From positions 1 through 18,740 of the forward strand of contig SFHK01000046.1 in assembly GCA_004556395.1 (NCBI GenBank): DNA of 18,740 nucleotides, read 5' to 3'. How positions within the stretch are numbered: position 1 is the stretch's first letter; the number at the start of each line of letters is the position of its first letter. Below the pieces are notes generated by a model. That model did no database searches. It saw only the letters and a list, made by a program, of their open reading frames with translations, and was not told where the DNA came from. The DNA comes from Clostridiales bacterium. Its GTDB lineage: Bacteria > Bacillota > Clostridia > Christensenellales > Aristaeellaceae. This document shows positions 5,916-13,357 of this stretch, in pieces. Position numbers and translations under genes: made by a program.

Positions 5916-7529
5916 ATGAAGCATACCCGTCTGCTGGCCATTTTTATGGCTCTGTGCCTGCTGGCCGCCGCGCTTCCCCTCGCGTCCGCGGAAGAGGAAG
6001 TCATCACGCTCACCATCGCCCGCAAGACCGACACGCTGATTGAGAATCTCGAAACCAACGAAACCACGAAGGCCATTGAAGAGAAGTTCGGCGTAAAGCT
6101 GAAGTTCCTCGAATACCCCTCCGCCGACGCGCAGGCCAAGCTGGCCGTCGTCATGGCCTCCAAGTCCAACGTTCCGGACATCATCAACTTTGAGCTGGAC
6201 TATGTGACCGAATACAACTACGCCATGCGCGGCCTGCTGCTCCCGCTGAACGCGTATCTGGCCGACCCGTCCATGACGAAGAATCTGGACAGCCGCGTGG
6301 ACGCGGAAGCGAAGGAAGCGCTCCTGAAGATCGTGCGCATGCCCGACGGCAACAACTACGGCCTGCCCTCCTATGAGGATTCCATGTGGGGCCGCGCGTG
6401 GTATCACGCGTGGATTAATCAGGAATGGCTGGACGCGCTCGGACTGGATATGCCCAAGACCACCGAGGATTTCCGCGCCGTGCTGGAAGCCTTCGTTTCG
6501 CAGGACCCCAACGGCAACGGCGTGAACGATGAAATCGGCCTGCTCGGCTCCACCTCCTCCAACGATCAGAAGGTCGTGAACTTCCTGCTGAACGCGTTCA
6601 CCTACGCCGACCCCAACGCGAAGTACTTCGGCGTGAAGGACGGAGAGATCTACGCCGCGTTCGTGCAGGACGCTTTCAAGGAAGGCCTTGAATACGTGCA
6701 CAGCCTCGTCGAGTCCGGCCTGATCTACGCCGGCAGCTTCACGCAGGATCAGACCCAGATGCGCGCCATCATCAATCAGGACGGCGACTACGTCGTGGGC
6801 TCCGTGACCGCGGGCAGCGCCGGACACTGGAACGGCGTGTCCTCCAACCCGAACCTTCGCAAGATGACCGAGCTCGAGCCGCTCACCGGCCCCGACGGCG
6901 TGTGCTGGACGCCCACCTCCGAGCCCTCCTGCGCGAATTACTGGTACATCACCAGCGCCTGCGAGCATCCCGAGCTGGCGTTCGCCATCGGCGAGAGCTT
7001 CTATGACTTTGAAACCAGCCTCACCCAGCGCTACGGCGTGAAGGAGGTCGACTGGACGAACGACCCGGCGAAGATGGACAACTACTTCTTCGAATACGGC
7101 GTGACCGGCGAGGATCGTATTTTCGCCATCATGAACGACAGCGCCTGGACGAACGTCAACAACGTCACCTGGCGCAACACCACGCCCCACATCTTCGACC
7201 ACGCGCTGGACATGAGCTGGGCCATTGAGACCGTTGAAAACTACGAGAGCGGCGTTTCGCTGGTCTTCCGCCCGGACTTCTACGTGCGCTACGTTCCCCA
7301 CATGAACAACGAAATCATCGGCAAGCTGAACTACACCGCCGAAGAAGCCGAGCGCATTGCGGACATCAGCACCGCCATTGATTCCTACGTGAACGAGTCC
7401 ATCACCGCCTTCATCACCGGCATCAAGGACTTCAGCGAATGGGACGCCTATCTGGCGGAGCTTGAGAAGATGCACCTTGAGGACTACATCGCGGTGCAGC
7501 AGGCCGCCTACGACCGCAAGCATTCCTAA
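5916..7529 (+). CDS. Extracellular solute-binding protein of a carbohydrate ABC importer (LplA-like)
   Basis: This 537-residue family 1 solute-binding protein has a signal peptide (MKHTRLLAIFMALCLLAAAL followed by PLASA, cleavage near residue 24). It carries a calcium-loop-like segment DPNGNGVNDEIG starting at about residue 197, as seen in the AlgQ/LplA-type large binding proteins. The start is set by GGAGG at 5904-5908, 7 nt before the ATG. An in-frame TTG at 5838 would add 26 residues, but it lies upstream of the promoter -10, so I reject it. No lipobox Cys is present, although most Gram-positive binding proteins are lipoproteins. It binds an oligosaccharide outside the cell and delivers it to the two permeases downstream. 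The ligand cannot be read from the sequence. Confidence 0.9.
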   Translation: MKHTRLLAIFMALCLLAAALPLASAEEEVITLTIARKTDTLIENLETNETTKAIEEKFGVKLKFLEYPSADAQAKLAVVMASKSNVPDIINFELDYVTEYNYAMRGLLLPLNAYLADPSMTKNLDSRVDAEAKEALLKIVRMPDGNNYGLPSYEDSMWGRAWYHAWINQEWLDALGLDMPKTTEDFRAVLEAFVSQDPNGNGVNDEIGLLGSTSSNDQKVVNFLLNAFTYADPNAKYFGVKDGEIYAAFVQDAFKEGLEYVHSLVESGLIYAGSFTQDQTQMRAIINQDGDYVVGSVTAGSAGHWNGVSSNPNLRKMTELEPLTGPDGVCWTPTSEPSCANYWYITSACEHPELAFAIGESFYDFETSLTQRYGVKEVDWTNDPAKMDNYFFEYGVTGEDRIFAIMNDSAWTNVNNVTWRNTTPHIFDHALDMSWAIETVENYESGVSLVFRPDFYVRYVPHMNNEIIGKLNYTAEEAERIADISTAIDSYVNESITAFITGIKDFSEWDAYLAELEKMHLEDYIAVQQAAYDRKHS

Positions 7530-7551
7530 GTTCATAGCGTCACAGACCCTT

Positions 7552-7590
7552 GTTACGGCAGGAATGAATCCTCTTCTTTCCTGCCGTAAC
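7552..7590 (+). promoter_or_regulatory. Intercistronic hairpin between binding-protein and permease genes
   Basis: A perfect 13-bp inverted repeat (gttacggcaggaa at 7552-7564, ttcctgccgtaac at 7578-7590) has a 13-nt loop. No T-tract follows. Its position behind the binding-protein gene fits mRNA 3'-end protection and partial attenuation, which gives more binding protein than permease, as known in the malEFG operon. Confidence 0.75.
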
Positions 7591-7623
7591 CCTTAAACCT
7601 AAAAAAGGCGAGGCATACAGACC

Positions 7624-8544
7624 ATGATCACCTCCAAACAGGTTCGAAAGGCGGCCGCGCGCTGGCAGCTCTATCTGCTTCTGGCCATTCCGCTTGCGTA
7701 TATCATCATTTTCCATTATGTGCCCATCGGCGGCCTGCAAATGGCGATGAAGGCCTTCGACCTTCGCTATGGCATCGCGCGCAGCCCGTGGGTCGGGTTC
7801 CGGTATTTTGAAAAATTCCTCGATTCCTTCCAGTTCTCCCGCATCCTGTCCAACACACTGACGCTGTCTTTCTATTCGCTGTTCGCGGGCTTTCCGCTGC
7901 CCATTCTGCTGGCGCTTCTGCTGAACGCCGCGCCACACCAGACCTATAAAAAGCTCATTCAGACCGTGACCTACATTCCCCACTTTATCTCCACCGTCGT
8001 CATGGTCGGCATCCTGATGCAGGTTTTCAACATGCGCTCCGGCGTGTACGGGATTCTGTATTCCGCCTTCACCGGTTCCGCCGCCCCCGACCTGTTCGCC
8101 AGCCCCTCCGCGTTCCGGCATATGTACGTCTGGTCGGGCATCTGGCAGAATCTGGGCTGGGATACGATCATCTATCTGGCCGCGCTGATGAACGTCGACC
8201 CGGAGCTGAACGAGGCCGCCCAGATTGACGGCGCAAACCGCTGGCAACGCATGTGGCATATCGACCTGCCCACCATCCTGCCCACGGCCTCCATCCTGCT
8301 GATTCTCGCCGCGGGAAAGGTGATGAACGTCGGCTTTGAAAAGGTCTATCTGATGCAGAACGACCTGAACATCTCCACAAGCGAAGTCATCTCCACCTAT
8401 GTATACAAGATCGGCATGGTCACCGGCGGCGGCGATTTCTCCTATGGCACGGCCATCGGCCTGTTCAATTCCGTGGTGAATTTCATCCTGATCATCCTTG
8501 TAAACGCCATCTGTAAAAAGCTGGGAGGGAGCAGTCTATGGTAA
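7624..8544 (+). CDS. Carbohydrate ABC transporter permease, LplB/UgpA type
   Basis: This 306-residue integral membrane protein has about six TM segments, the first at about 18-36 (LYLLLAIPLAYIIIFHYVPI). The cytoplasmic EAA loop that docks the ATPase reads EAAQIDGANRWQRMWHIDLP at about residue 197. Length and EAA motif are normal for the family. The ribosome site AGGCGAGG (7606-7613) is modest, and the gene follows the intercistronic hairpin, so expression is probably lower than that of the binding protein. It overlaps the next permease by 7 nt. No ATP-binding subunit is encoded here. A shared MsmX-type ATPase elsewhere is the usual solution in Bacillota. Confidence 0.92.
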   Translation: MITSKQVRKAAARWQLYLLLAIPLAYIIIFHYVPIGGLQMAMKAFDLRYGIARSPWVGFRYFEKFLDSFQFSRILSNTLTLSFYSLFAGFPLPILLALLLNAAPHQTYKKLIQTVTYIPHFISTVVMVGILMQVFNMRSGVYGILYSAFTGSAAPDLFASPSAFRHMYVWSGIWQNLGWDTIIYLAALMNVDPELNEAAQIDGANRWQRMWHIDLPTILPTASILLILAAGKVMNVGFEKVYLMQNDLNISTSEVISTYVYKIGMVTGGGDFSYGTAIGLFNSVVNFILIILVNAICKKLGGSSLW

Positions 8545-9449
8545 CGCATCCGACAAGGCCCGCCGGCATCCGCATTCCCCGCAGCGACCGCGCGTTTTAT
8601 ATCGCGTCCTACGTCGTTCTCACCCTGCTGTTTCTGAGCGTCCTTTACCCCATCGTCTTTGTCATTTCCGCGTCCTTCTCGGAGGGGCGCATGGTTTCCG
8701 CCGGCAAGGTAATCCTGTGGCCCGTTCATCCCTCGGTCGAGGGCTACGCCGCCGTGTTCCGCAACCGCCGGGTTCTGCTCGGGTTCGGAAATACCCTCAC
8801 CTATACGCTGCTGGGCACGCTTATCAACGTGTGCGTGTGCATGATGTGCGCCTATCCCCTGTCGCGCCGCGACCTGCCCTGCCGCAACGTCTTCATGCTG
8901 ATCTTCGCCTTCACCATGTACTTTGGCGGCGGTATGATTCCAAACTACCTGCTGATGCGAAACCTCGGCATGCTGGACACCCTGTGGGTCATGATTCTGC
9001 CGGGCGCGCTGTCCGTGTACAACATGATTCTGGCGCGTACCTTCATGCAGACCTCCATCCCCGGCGAGCTGCTGGAAGCGGCCACGCTGGACGGCTGCAG
9101 CGATTTGCGCTATTTCCTTCAGATCGTGCTGCCGCTTTCCAAGGCCATCATCGCCGTCGTGGCCATGTATTCCGCCGTCGCGCACTGGAACACCTACTTC
9201 AACGCCATGCTCTACCTCGACAGCATGGAAAAAATGCCCCTGCAGATCATCCTGCGGGAGATTCTGCTCGCGAACCAGTTCGACGCTTCCATGATGGTCG
9301 ACCCCGAGCTTCAGGAAGCGCGCGCAGACCTCGCGGACGTGCTGAAATACGCGCTGATCATGATTTCCACTGTCCCCATCCTGCTGGTGTATCCGTTTAT
9401 TCAAAAGTATTTCGTTCAGGGAATGATGATCGGTTCGGTGAAAGGATGA
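8538..9449 (+). CDS. Carbohydrate ABC transporter permease, LplC/YtcP type
   Basis: This is a 303-residue partner permease with about six TM segments (first at about 26-50). The EAA loop is recognisable as ELLEAATLDGCSDLRYFLQI near residue 180. The C-terminal FIQKYFVQGMMIGSVKG is a hallmark of the LplC/YtcP group, where the end of the protein reads QKYFVKGxxxGxVKG. GGGAGGGAG lies just before the ATG, which sits inside the end of the previous gene, indicating translational coupling and 1:1 expression. The glycosidase gene starts 4 nt after the stop. Confidence 0.93.
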   Translation: MVTHPTRPAGIRIPRSDRAFYIASYVVLTLLFLSVLYPIVFVISASFSEGRMVSAGKVILWPVHPSVEGYAAVFRNRRVLLGFGNTLTYTLLGTLINVCVCMMCAYPLSRRDLPCRNVFMLIFAFTMYFGGGMIPNYLLMRNLGMLDTLWVMILPGALSVYNMILARTFMQTSIPGELLEAATLDGCSDLRYFLQIVLPLSKAIIAVVAMYSAVAHWNTYFNAMLYLDSMEKMPLQIILREILLANQFDASMMVDPELQEARADLADVLKYALIMISTVPILLVYPFIQKYFVQGMMIGSVKG

Positions 9450-9453
9450 GCCT

Positions 9454-10332
9454 ATGAACGCCTTGACAAGCCCCATTCTGCTGCGCGGCGACGACGTTAC
9501 CGCCTACCGCGATCCCGCCGCCGTGCTGCTGAGCGGCGTCTGCTACCTGTATTTCACCTATGTGGACAACCGCCCCGGCGGACCGTGGCTGTACCTCGCG
9601 GAACGAAGAACCCGCGATTTCGTCCACTGGAGCGACCTTCGCCTGCTTACGCCGAAAAATAAAGCGCTGAATTATTCCAGCCCCGGAAGCATCGTGCGCG
9701 ACGGCGCGGACTGGGTGATCTGCTTTCAGACCTACTGCCGCGAGAACGGCGAAAAATACGGCAACGCCAATTCCCGCCTGTATACCATGCGTTCGCGCGA
9801 TCTGGAACGCTGGTCAGAGCCCGAGCTTCTGCGTGTGAAGGGCGATTCCGTCCCGTTTGAATCCATGGGGCGGATGATCGATCCCTTCCTGCTGCGCGCC
9901 GACGGTCAATGGTGGTGCTTCTTCAAGCAGAACGGCGTCAGCTACGCAACCTCGCCCGATCTCCGGCACTGGACATTCGTCGGCCACACCGACGCGGGCG
10001 AAAATTCCTGCGTGGTTCCCTTCGGAAACGGCTGGCGCATGTTCAGCAGTCCGGAAAACGGCCTTCGCGTGATGGATTCGGACGATCTCGTCCACTGGCG
10101 CACCGCCATGCCGAACCTCACGCTCGGCCAGCGCGAATGGCCGTGGGCGGCAGGCAGAGTTACGGCGGGTTTCGTGACGGAGAACACCCAGTTCCCAGAC
10201 CTCCCGCGCTATCTCCTGTTCTTCCACGCCTCCCGCGCCCCCGAAAGCCTTGAGTTCGACTCGAACGCTTCCATCGGTCTCGCCTACAGCGACGATCTGA
10301 ACGAGTGGTCGTGGCCGGGAAAAGCGCCATAA
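9454..10332 (+). CDS. Five-bladed beta-propeller glycoside hydrolase, GH43/GH32-like
   Basis: This 292-residue protein has no signal peptide, so it is probably cytoplasmic and acts on the sugar imported by the transporter. Propeller blade signatures recur: YRDPAAVLL at 18-26, FVHWSDL, RDLERWSEP, MIDPFLL, DLRHWTFVG and DLVHWRTAM. By analogy with GH43, D20 (in RDP) is the candidate base, D143 (in MIDP) the second Asp, and E183 (in DAGENS) the candidate acid. This assignment is inference. Length fits a single catalytic propeller without accessory domains. The gene is 4 nt behind the permease stop with AAAGGA in front, so it belongs to the same operon. The substrate (xyloside, arabinoside, fructoside or galactoside) cannot be told from sequence alone. 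Confidence 0.75.
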   Translation: MNALTSPILLRGDDVTAYRDPAAVLLSGVCYLYFTYVDNRPGGPWLYLAERRTRDFVHWSDLRLLTPKNKALNYSSPGSIVRDGADWVICFQTYCRENGEKYGNANSRLYTMRSRDLERWSEPELLRVKGDSVPFESMGRMIDPFLLRADGQWWCFFKQNGVSYATSPDLRHWTFVGHTDAGENSCVVPFGNGWRMFSSPENGLRVMDSDDLVHWRTAMPNLTLGQREWPWAAGRVTAGFVTENTQFPDLPRYLLFFHASRAPESLEFDSNASIGLAYSDDLNEWSWPGKAP

Positions 10333-10339
10333 ACAACCA

Positions 10340-10370
10340 TCCGCGCCGATTCGCAGAGAACCGGCGCGGA
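10340..10370. terminator. Terminator-like hairpin between convergent genes
   Basis: A 9-bp stem (tccgcgccg at 10340-10348, cggcgcgga at 10362-10370) with a 13-nt loop is followed on the + strand by gctatttctg. It sits in the 62-nt gap between the convergent glycosidase and flavodiiron genes and may serve both directions. Confidence 0.6.
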
Positions 10371-10394
10371 GCTATTTCTGTTCGCAGGGATACG

Positions 10395-12230
10395 CTATTC
10401 CATTTTCTCAAAATCCGCCGCGCCATGCTTGCAGAGCGGGCACACGAAGTCCTCGGGCAGGGTTTCGCCCTCGTATACGTAGCCGCACACCTTGCAGACC
10501 CAACCGGTCTTCTTTTCCGCGGCGGGAGCGGGCTTCACGTGCTCTCGATAAAAGCCGTAGCTCATCGACGGCGCGTCGCTCAGCACCGCGCTTTCCTCCA
10601 CGTCGCCGACAAACAGCGTGTGGTCGCCGCAGTCCACCGCCTGCGTCACGCGGCAATTGAAGCGGGCGTTGGCGTTCTCCGTCAGGTAGATCAGGCCGTC
10701 CACGCCGCGCGCAAAGGCCGTGAAGCCGGCAAGCTTGTCCTTGTCGCGTCCGGACTGGAAGCCGAAGCGCTCAAACAGCGCCAGCGGCGCTTCCTCGGTG
10801 AGCACCGAAACGGCGAAGCGGCCGGTTTTCGCGACCATGTCGTGCGTCAGACCGCCCTTGTACACGGCGATGGCCAGACGGCCGGGGCGCTCCTCCACCT
10901 GCATGCAGGTGTTGATGACGCAGGCGTTGTCCCTGCCCTCCTCGCGGGCGGACAGCGCGAACAGGCCGTAGGTCAGCCGGAACATCGCCGAAGGCTCCGT
11001 CTCGCCCTCGAAGCTCGCCGCGGACGTGACCGCCGCGGCCGGCATCGTGGCGCGGATGGCCTCCACCATGCGGTCGATCTCCGGCAGCTGACTGTCGGCC
11101 AGCGCCGAGCGGATCGTGACTTTCTCGTCCAGAATTCGAATGTTCCCGCACTTTTCCAGAATCGCGCGCATCTGATTTCCGCTATGCGGCGCCCACGAGC
11201 CGTTCTCAATCAGCGCCACGGTGCGGTTCTGGATGTTGTGCGCCGCCAGATCGCGCAGCGCCTCCTCCATGCGGATGAAGATGCCGCCGTTGTACGTCGT
11301 CGACGCGAACACCAGATGGCTCCACTTGAACGCCGCGGACACCACGTCGCTGCCCGGCCGCACGGATACGTCGTACATGTCCGTCTCAATGCCCGCGTCG
11401 CGCAGACGGCAGGCCAGAATCTCCGCCGTGTTCTCGGTGTTGCCGTAAACGGAAGCGTAGGCGATCATCACGCCGATCTTCTCCGGCTCATAGCGGCTCC
11501 AGAGATCGTACTTCTCAATATACGCACTCAGATTTTTGCGCCACACGAAGCCGTGCAGCGGGCAAATCATGGAAATTTTCACCGAGGACGCCTTCTTCAG
11601 AAGCGCCTGCACCTGCATGCCGTATTTGCCCACGATGTTGGTGTAATACCGCCGCGCCTCGTCCAGATAATCGCGGAAAAAATCCACCTCGTCGGCAAAC
11701 AGCGCGCCGTTCAGCGCGCCAAAGGTGCCGAACGCGTCCGCGGAAAACAGAATGCCGTCCGCCTCGTCATACGTCACCATGACCTCCGGCCAGTGTACCA
11801 TCGGCGCGAGCAGGAAATGGAGCCTGTGCCGCCCGGTCTCCAGCACGTCCCCCTCGCCGACCGCCCGCGCGTTCGCCACGGGCCCGTAGAACCGCGCGAT
11901 CATGTCCAATGCCCGCGCGGTGGCGATCACCTGCGCCTCCGGATAGCGCAGAAGCAGCTGCGAAAGCAGCGCCGAATGATCCGGCTCCACATGCTGTACC
12001 ACAATGTAGTCCAGCGTCCGCCCGCCCAACGCGTGCGCCACATTCTCAAAAAATACCTTCTCCACCGCCTTGTCCGCGGTGTCGAACAGTACCGTCTTTT
12101 CGTCCTTCAGAATATATGCATTGTAGGAAACGCCCTCCGGCACGGAGTATACGCCCTCAAACATGGCCAGCCTCCGGTCGTTCGCTCCCACCCAAATCAG
12201 ATCCTCGGTAACCTTTCGCGTGCAATACAT
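10395..12230 (-). CDS. Flavodiiron protein fused to flavin reductase and rubredoxin domains
   Basis: This 611-residue cytoplasmic O2 or NO reductase contains its own electron chain. The metallo-beta-lactamase-like diiron domain (about 1-250) keeps all expected ligands: H-V-E-P-D-H, the His in APMVHWPEV, the Asp in FSADAFG and the His in CPLHGFVW. A flavodoxin domain (about 255-395) has the FMN loop YASVYGNTENTAE and the STTYNGG loop. A flavin-reductase-like FMN domain (about 420-555) follows, then a rubredoxin (about 572-605) with CKVCGYVY and CPLCKHG. The start is the ATG at 12230, with AGGAGGGG 6 nt upstream. An ORF extension to 12299 runs through the promoter, so I reject it. It probably detoxifies oxygen or nitric oxide in an anaerobe, fed by NAD(P)H via the reductase domain. 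It is monocistronic. Confidence 0.93.
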   Translation of the reverse strand: MYCTRKVTEDLIWVGANDRRLAMFEGVYSVPEGVSYNAYILKDEKTVLFDTADKAVEKVFFENVAHALGGRTLDYIVVQHVEPDHSALLSQLLLRYPEAQVIATARALDMIARFYGPVANARAVGEGDVLETGRHRLHFLLAPMVHWPEVMVTYDEADGILFSADAFGTFGALNGALFADEVDFFRDYLDEARRYYTNIVGKYGMQVQALLKKASSVKISMICPLHGFVWRKNLSAYIEKYDLWSRYEPEKIGVMIAYASVYGNTENTAEILACRLRDAGIETDMYDVSVRPGSDVVSAAFKWSHLVFASTTYNGGIFIRMEEALRDLAAHNIQNRTVALIENGSWAPHSGNQMRAILEKCGNIRILDEKVTIRSALADSQLPEIDRMVEAIRATMPAAAVTSAASFEGETEPSAMFRLTYGLFALSAREEGRDNACVINTCMQVEERPGRLAIAVYKGGLTHDMVAKTGRFAVSVLTEEAPLALFERFGFQSGRDKDKLAGFTAFARGVDGLIYLTENANARFNCRVTQAVDCGDHTLFVGDVEESAVLSDAPSMSYGFYREHVKPAPAAEKKTGWVCKVCGYVYEGETLPEDFVCPLCKHGAADFEKME

Positions 12231-12254
12231 CTCTTTCCCCTCCTGACATCCACG

Positions 12255-12283
12255 ATCATACCATATCCTGCCCGCCCTGTCAC
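12255..12283 (-). promoter_or_regulatory. Promoter of the flavodiiron gene
   Basis: On the minus strand GTGACA (12283-12278), a 17-nt spacer and TATGAT (12260-12255) form a good sigma-A-type promoter. The ATG is 24 nt beyond the -10 element. The 120 bp further upstream (12300-12420) show nothing recognisable. Confidence 0.75.
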
Positions 12284-12420
12284 GTGATAATTGCAACAAA
12301 ACCAGTTTTCATTCTCACGCCCGCACGCAGACCCCCCCAACGCGTCTCCGCTTTTCTCTTCCTCCATAGAAAACCATTCCGTCCCCATCAAATCCAAAGT
12401 CCCCCCATCAGAACACCCTC

Positions 12421-13030
12421 CGGGAGAGCGCGAGAGGGTGTGAACCCTCTCGCACCCCGTCCCCCGAGGGGATGTAGGGGAGCGGAGCGCCCCACGCCCT
12501 GCGCCGTCGAAAACAAAATCTCTCAAAAGAATAGCCCGCATCGTCGGAAACCAAGCCCTCAAAAGAACAGCCCCCGGGAGAGCGCGAGAGGGTCGCAGCC
12601 CTCTCGCACCCCGTCCCCGAGGGGGTGTAGGGGAGCGGAGCGCCCCACGCTCGCGCCGTCGGAAACAGCGTCCACAAAAGAACAACCCGCATCGTCGGGA
12701 ACCCAAATCCACGCCAGAACAGCCTCCGGGAGAGCGCGAGAGGGCCGCAGCCCTCTCGCACCCCGTCACCCGAGGGGGTGTAGGGGAGCGGAGCGCCCCA
12801 CGTCCGCGCCGTCGGAAACAAAATCCCTCAAAAACAGCTTGCATCGTCGGAAGCTTCAATTTCCGCCAGAACAGCCCCGGGAGAGCGCGAGAGGGTCGCA
12901 ACCCTCTCGCACCCCGTCACCCGAGGGGGTGTAGGGGAGCGGAGCGCCCCACGCCTGCGTCGTCGGAAACCAAAGCCATCAAAAGCACAGCCTGCTTCGT
13001 CGGAAACCAAAATCTTCATCAGAGCAGCCC
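12421..13030. repeat. Tandem array of four ~152-bp hairpin-bearing units, noncoding
   Basis: Units start at CGGGAGAGCGCGAGAGGG at 12421, 12575, 12727 and 12878, with a divergent fifth start at 13031 (spacings 154, 152, 151, 153). Each unit has a hairpin of the type gcgagaggg-N6-ccctctcgc, a C/G-rich hairpin around caccccgt..gaggggg, a near-palindrome ggggagcggagcgcccc, then two copies of a ~35-bp sub-repeat (cgtcggaaaccaa...aaaagaacagccc). The unit length is not a multiple of three, and open frames in several registers are explained by repeat composition, so this is read as noncoding. It fills the gap between the flavodiiron gene and the beta-galactosidase gene. Confidence 0.92.
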
Positions 13031-13347
13031 CGGAAGAGCTCGAGAGGGTGTGAACCCTCTCGACTTCCAATCGATCCCGGCGACCTGTGCGGCGGGATCG
13101 CGCTGATTTTTTCGGAGGGGAGCTTGCCCCCCGGAGAAAAAATCGCTTCCTTGCAGATTCCGCGCCCGGAAATCCAAAGGATTTCAGCGGAATCTGAGAA
13201 AGGGTGGCGCGGAGGGGAATCCGTCCCCTCCGCCCCGGGTGAGCTCGAGAGGGCCGCAGCCCTCTCGAATTTCAATCAAAAGGATTTCCGCAGGAAATCG
13301 TCTCCGCTTCCGAGGGGGTGGCAGTGGCGGGGGAGCTTGCTCCCCCG
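13031..13347 (+). repeat. Multi-hairpin element, copy A (inverted partner at 18413-18731)
   Basis: About 317 bp built almost entirely of successive hairpins: cgagaggg..ccctctcg (13041-13062); cgatcccg/cgggatcg (13072-13100); gatttttt/aaaaaatc (13105-13144) with an inner gggg/cccc; cagattccg/cggaatctg (13154-13196) with an inner aaatcc/ggattt; gcggagggga/tcccctccgc (13209-13233); cgagaggg/ccctctcg (13246-13267); gatttcc/ggaaatc; and the terminal 11-bp hairpin at 13326-13349. Its left end is the start of the fifth 152-bp unit, so the two repeat types share a module. No ORF is supported inside it. Confidence 0.92.
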
Positions 13348-13349
13348 CC
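13326..13349. terminator. Strong GC hairpin just past the beta-galactosidase gene
   Basis: An 11-bp stem (ggcgggggagc / gctcccccgcc) with a TT loop lies 8 bp beyond the beta-galactosidase stop codon. It forms the last hairpin of element copy A. No T-tract is present on the minus strand, so it would stabilise or pause rather than act as a classic terminator. Confidence 0.5.
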
Positions 13350-13357
13350 CACACGTC

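Noticed and set aside
5844..7535. 563-codon open frame antisense to the solute-binding protein gene
   Set aside because: It is a shadow of a gene with clear signal peptide, ribosome site and family features. The composition (Gly, Val, His, Arg) is typical of antisense frames in GC-rich genes.
10305..12287. 660-codon open frame antisense to the flavodiiron gene
   Set aside because: The minus-strand gene has all catalytic motifs, a promoter and a ribosome site. The + frame has no recognisable domain and reads across the terminator hairpin and the promoter of the real gene.
12197..12934. Open frames of 137-234 codons on both strands within the 152-bp array
   Set aside because: They translate the same repeats in several frames, the unit length is not divisible by three, and none has a ribosome site. 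They are composition artefacts.
12421..13030. CRISPR-like array
   Set aside because: The repeats are ~152 bp with conserved sequence through most of the unit. There are no short unique spacers of uniform length, and no cas genes are nearby.
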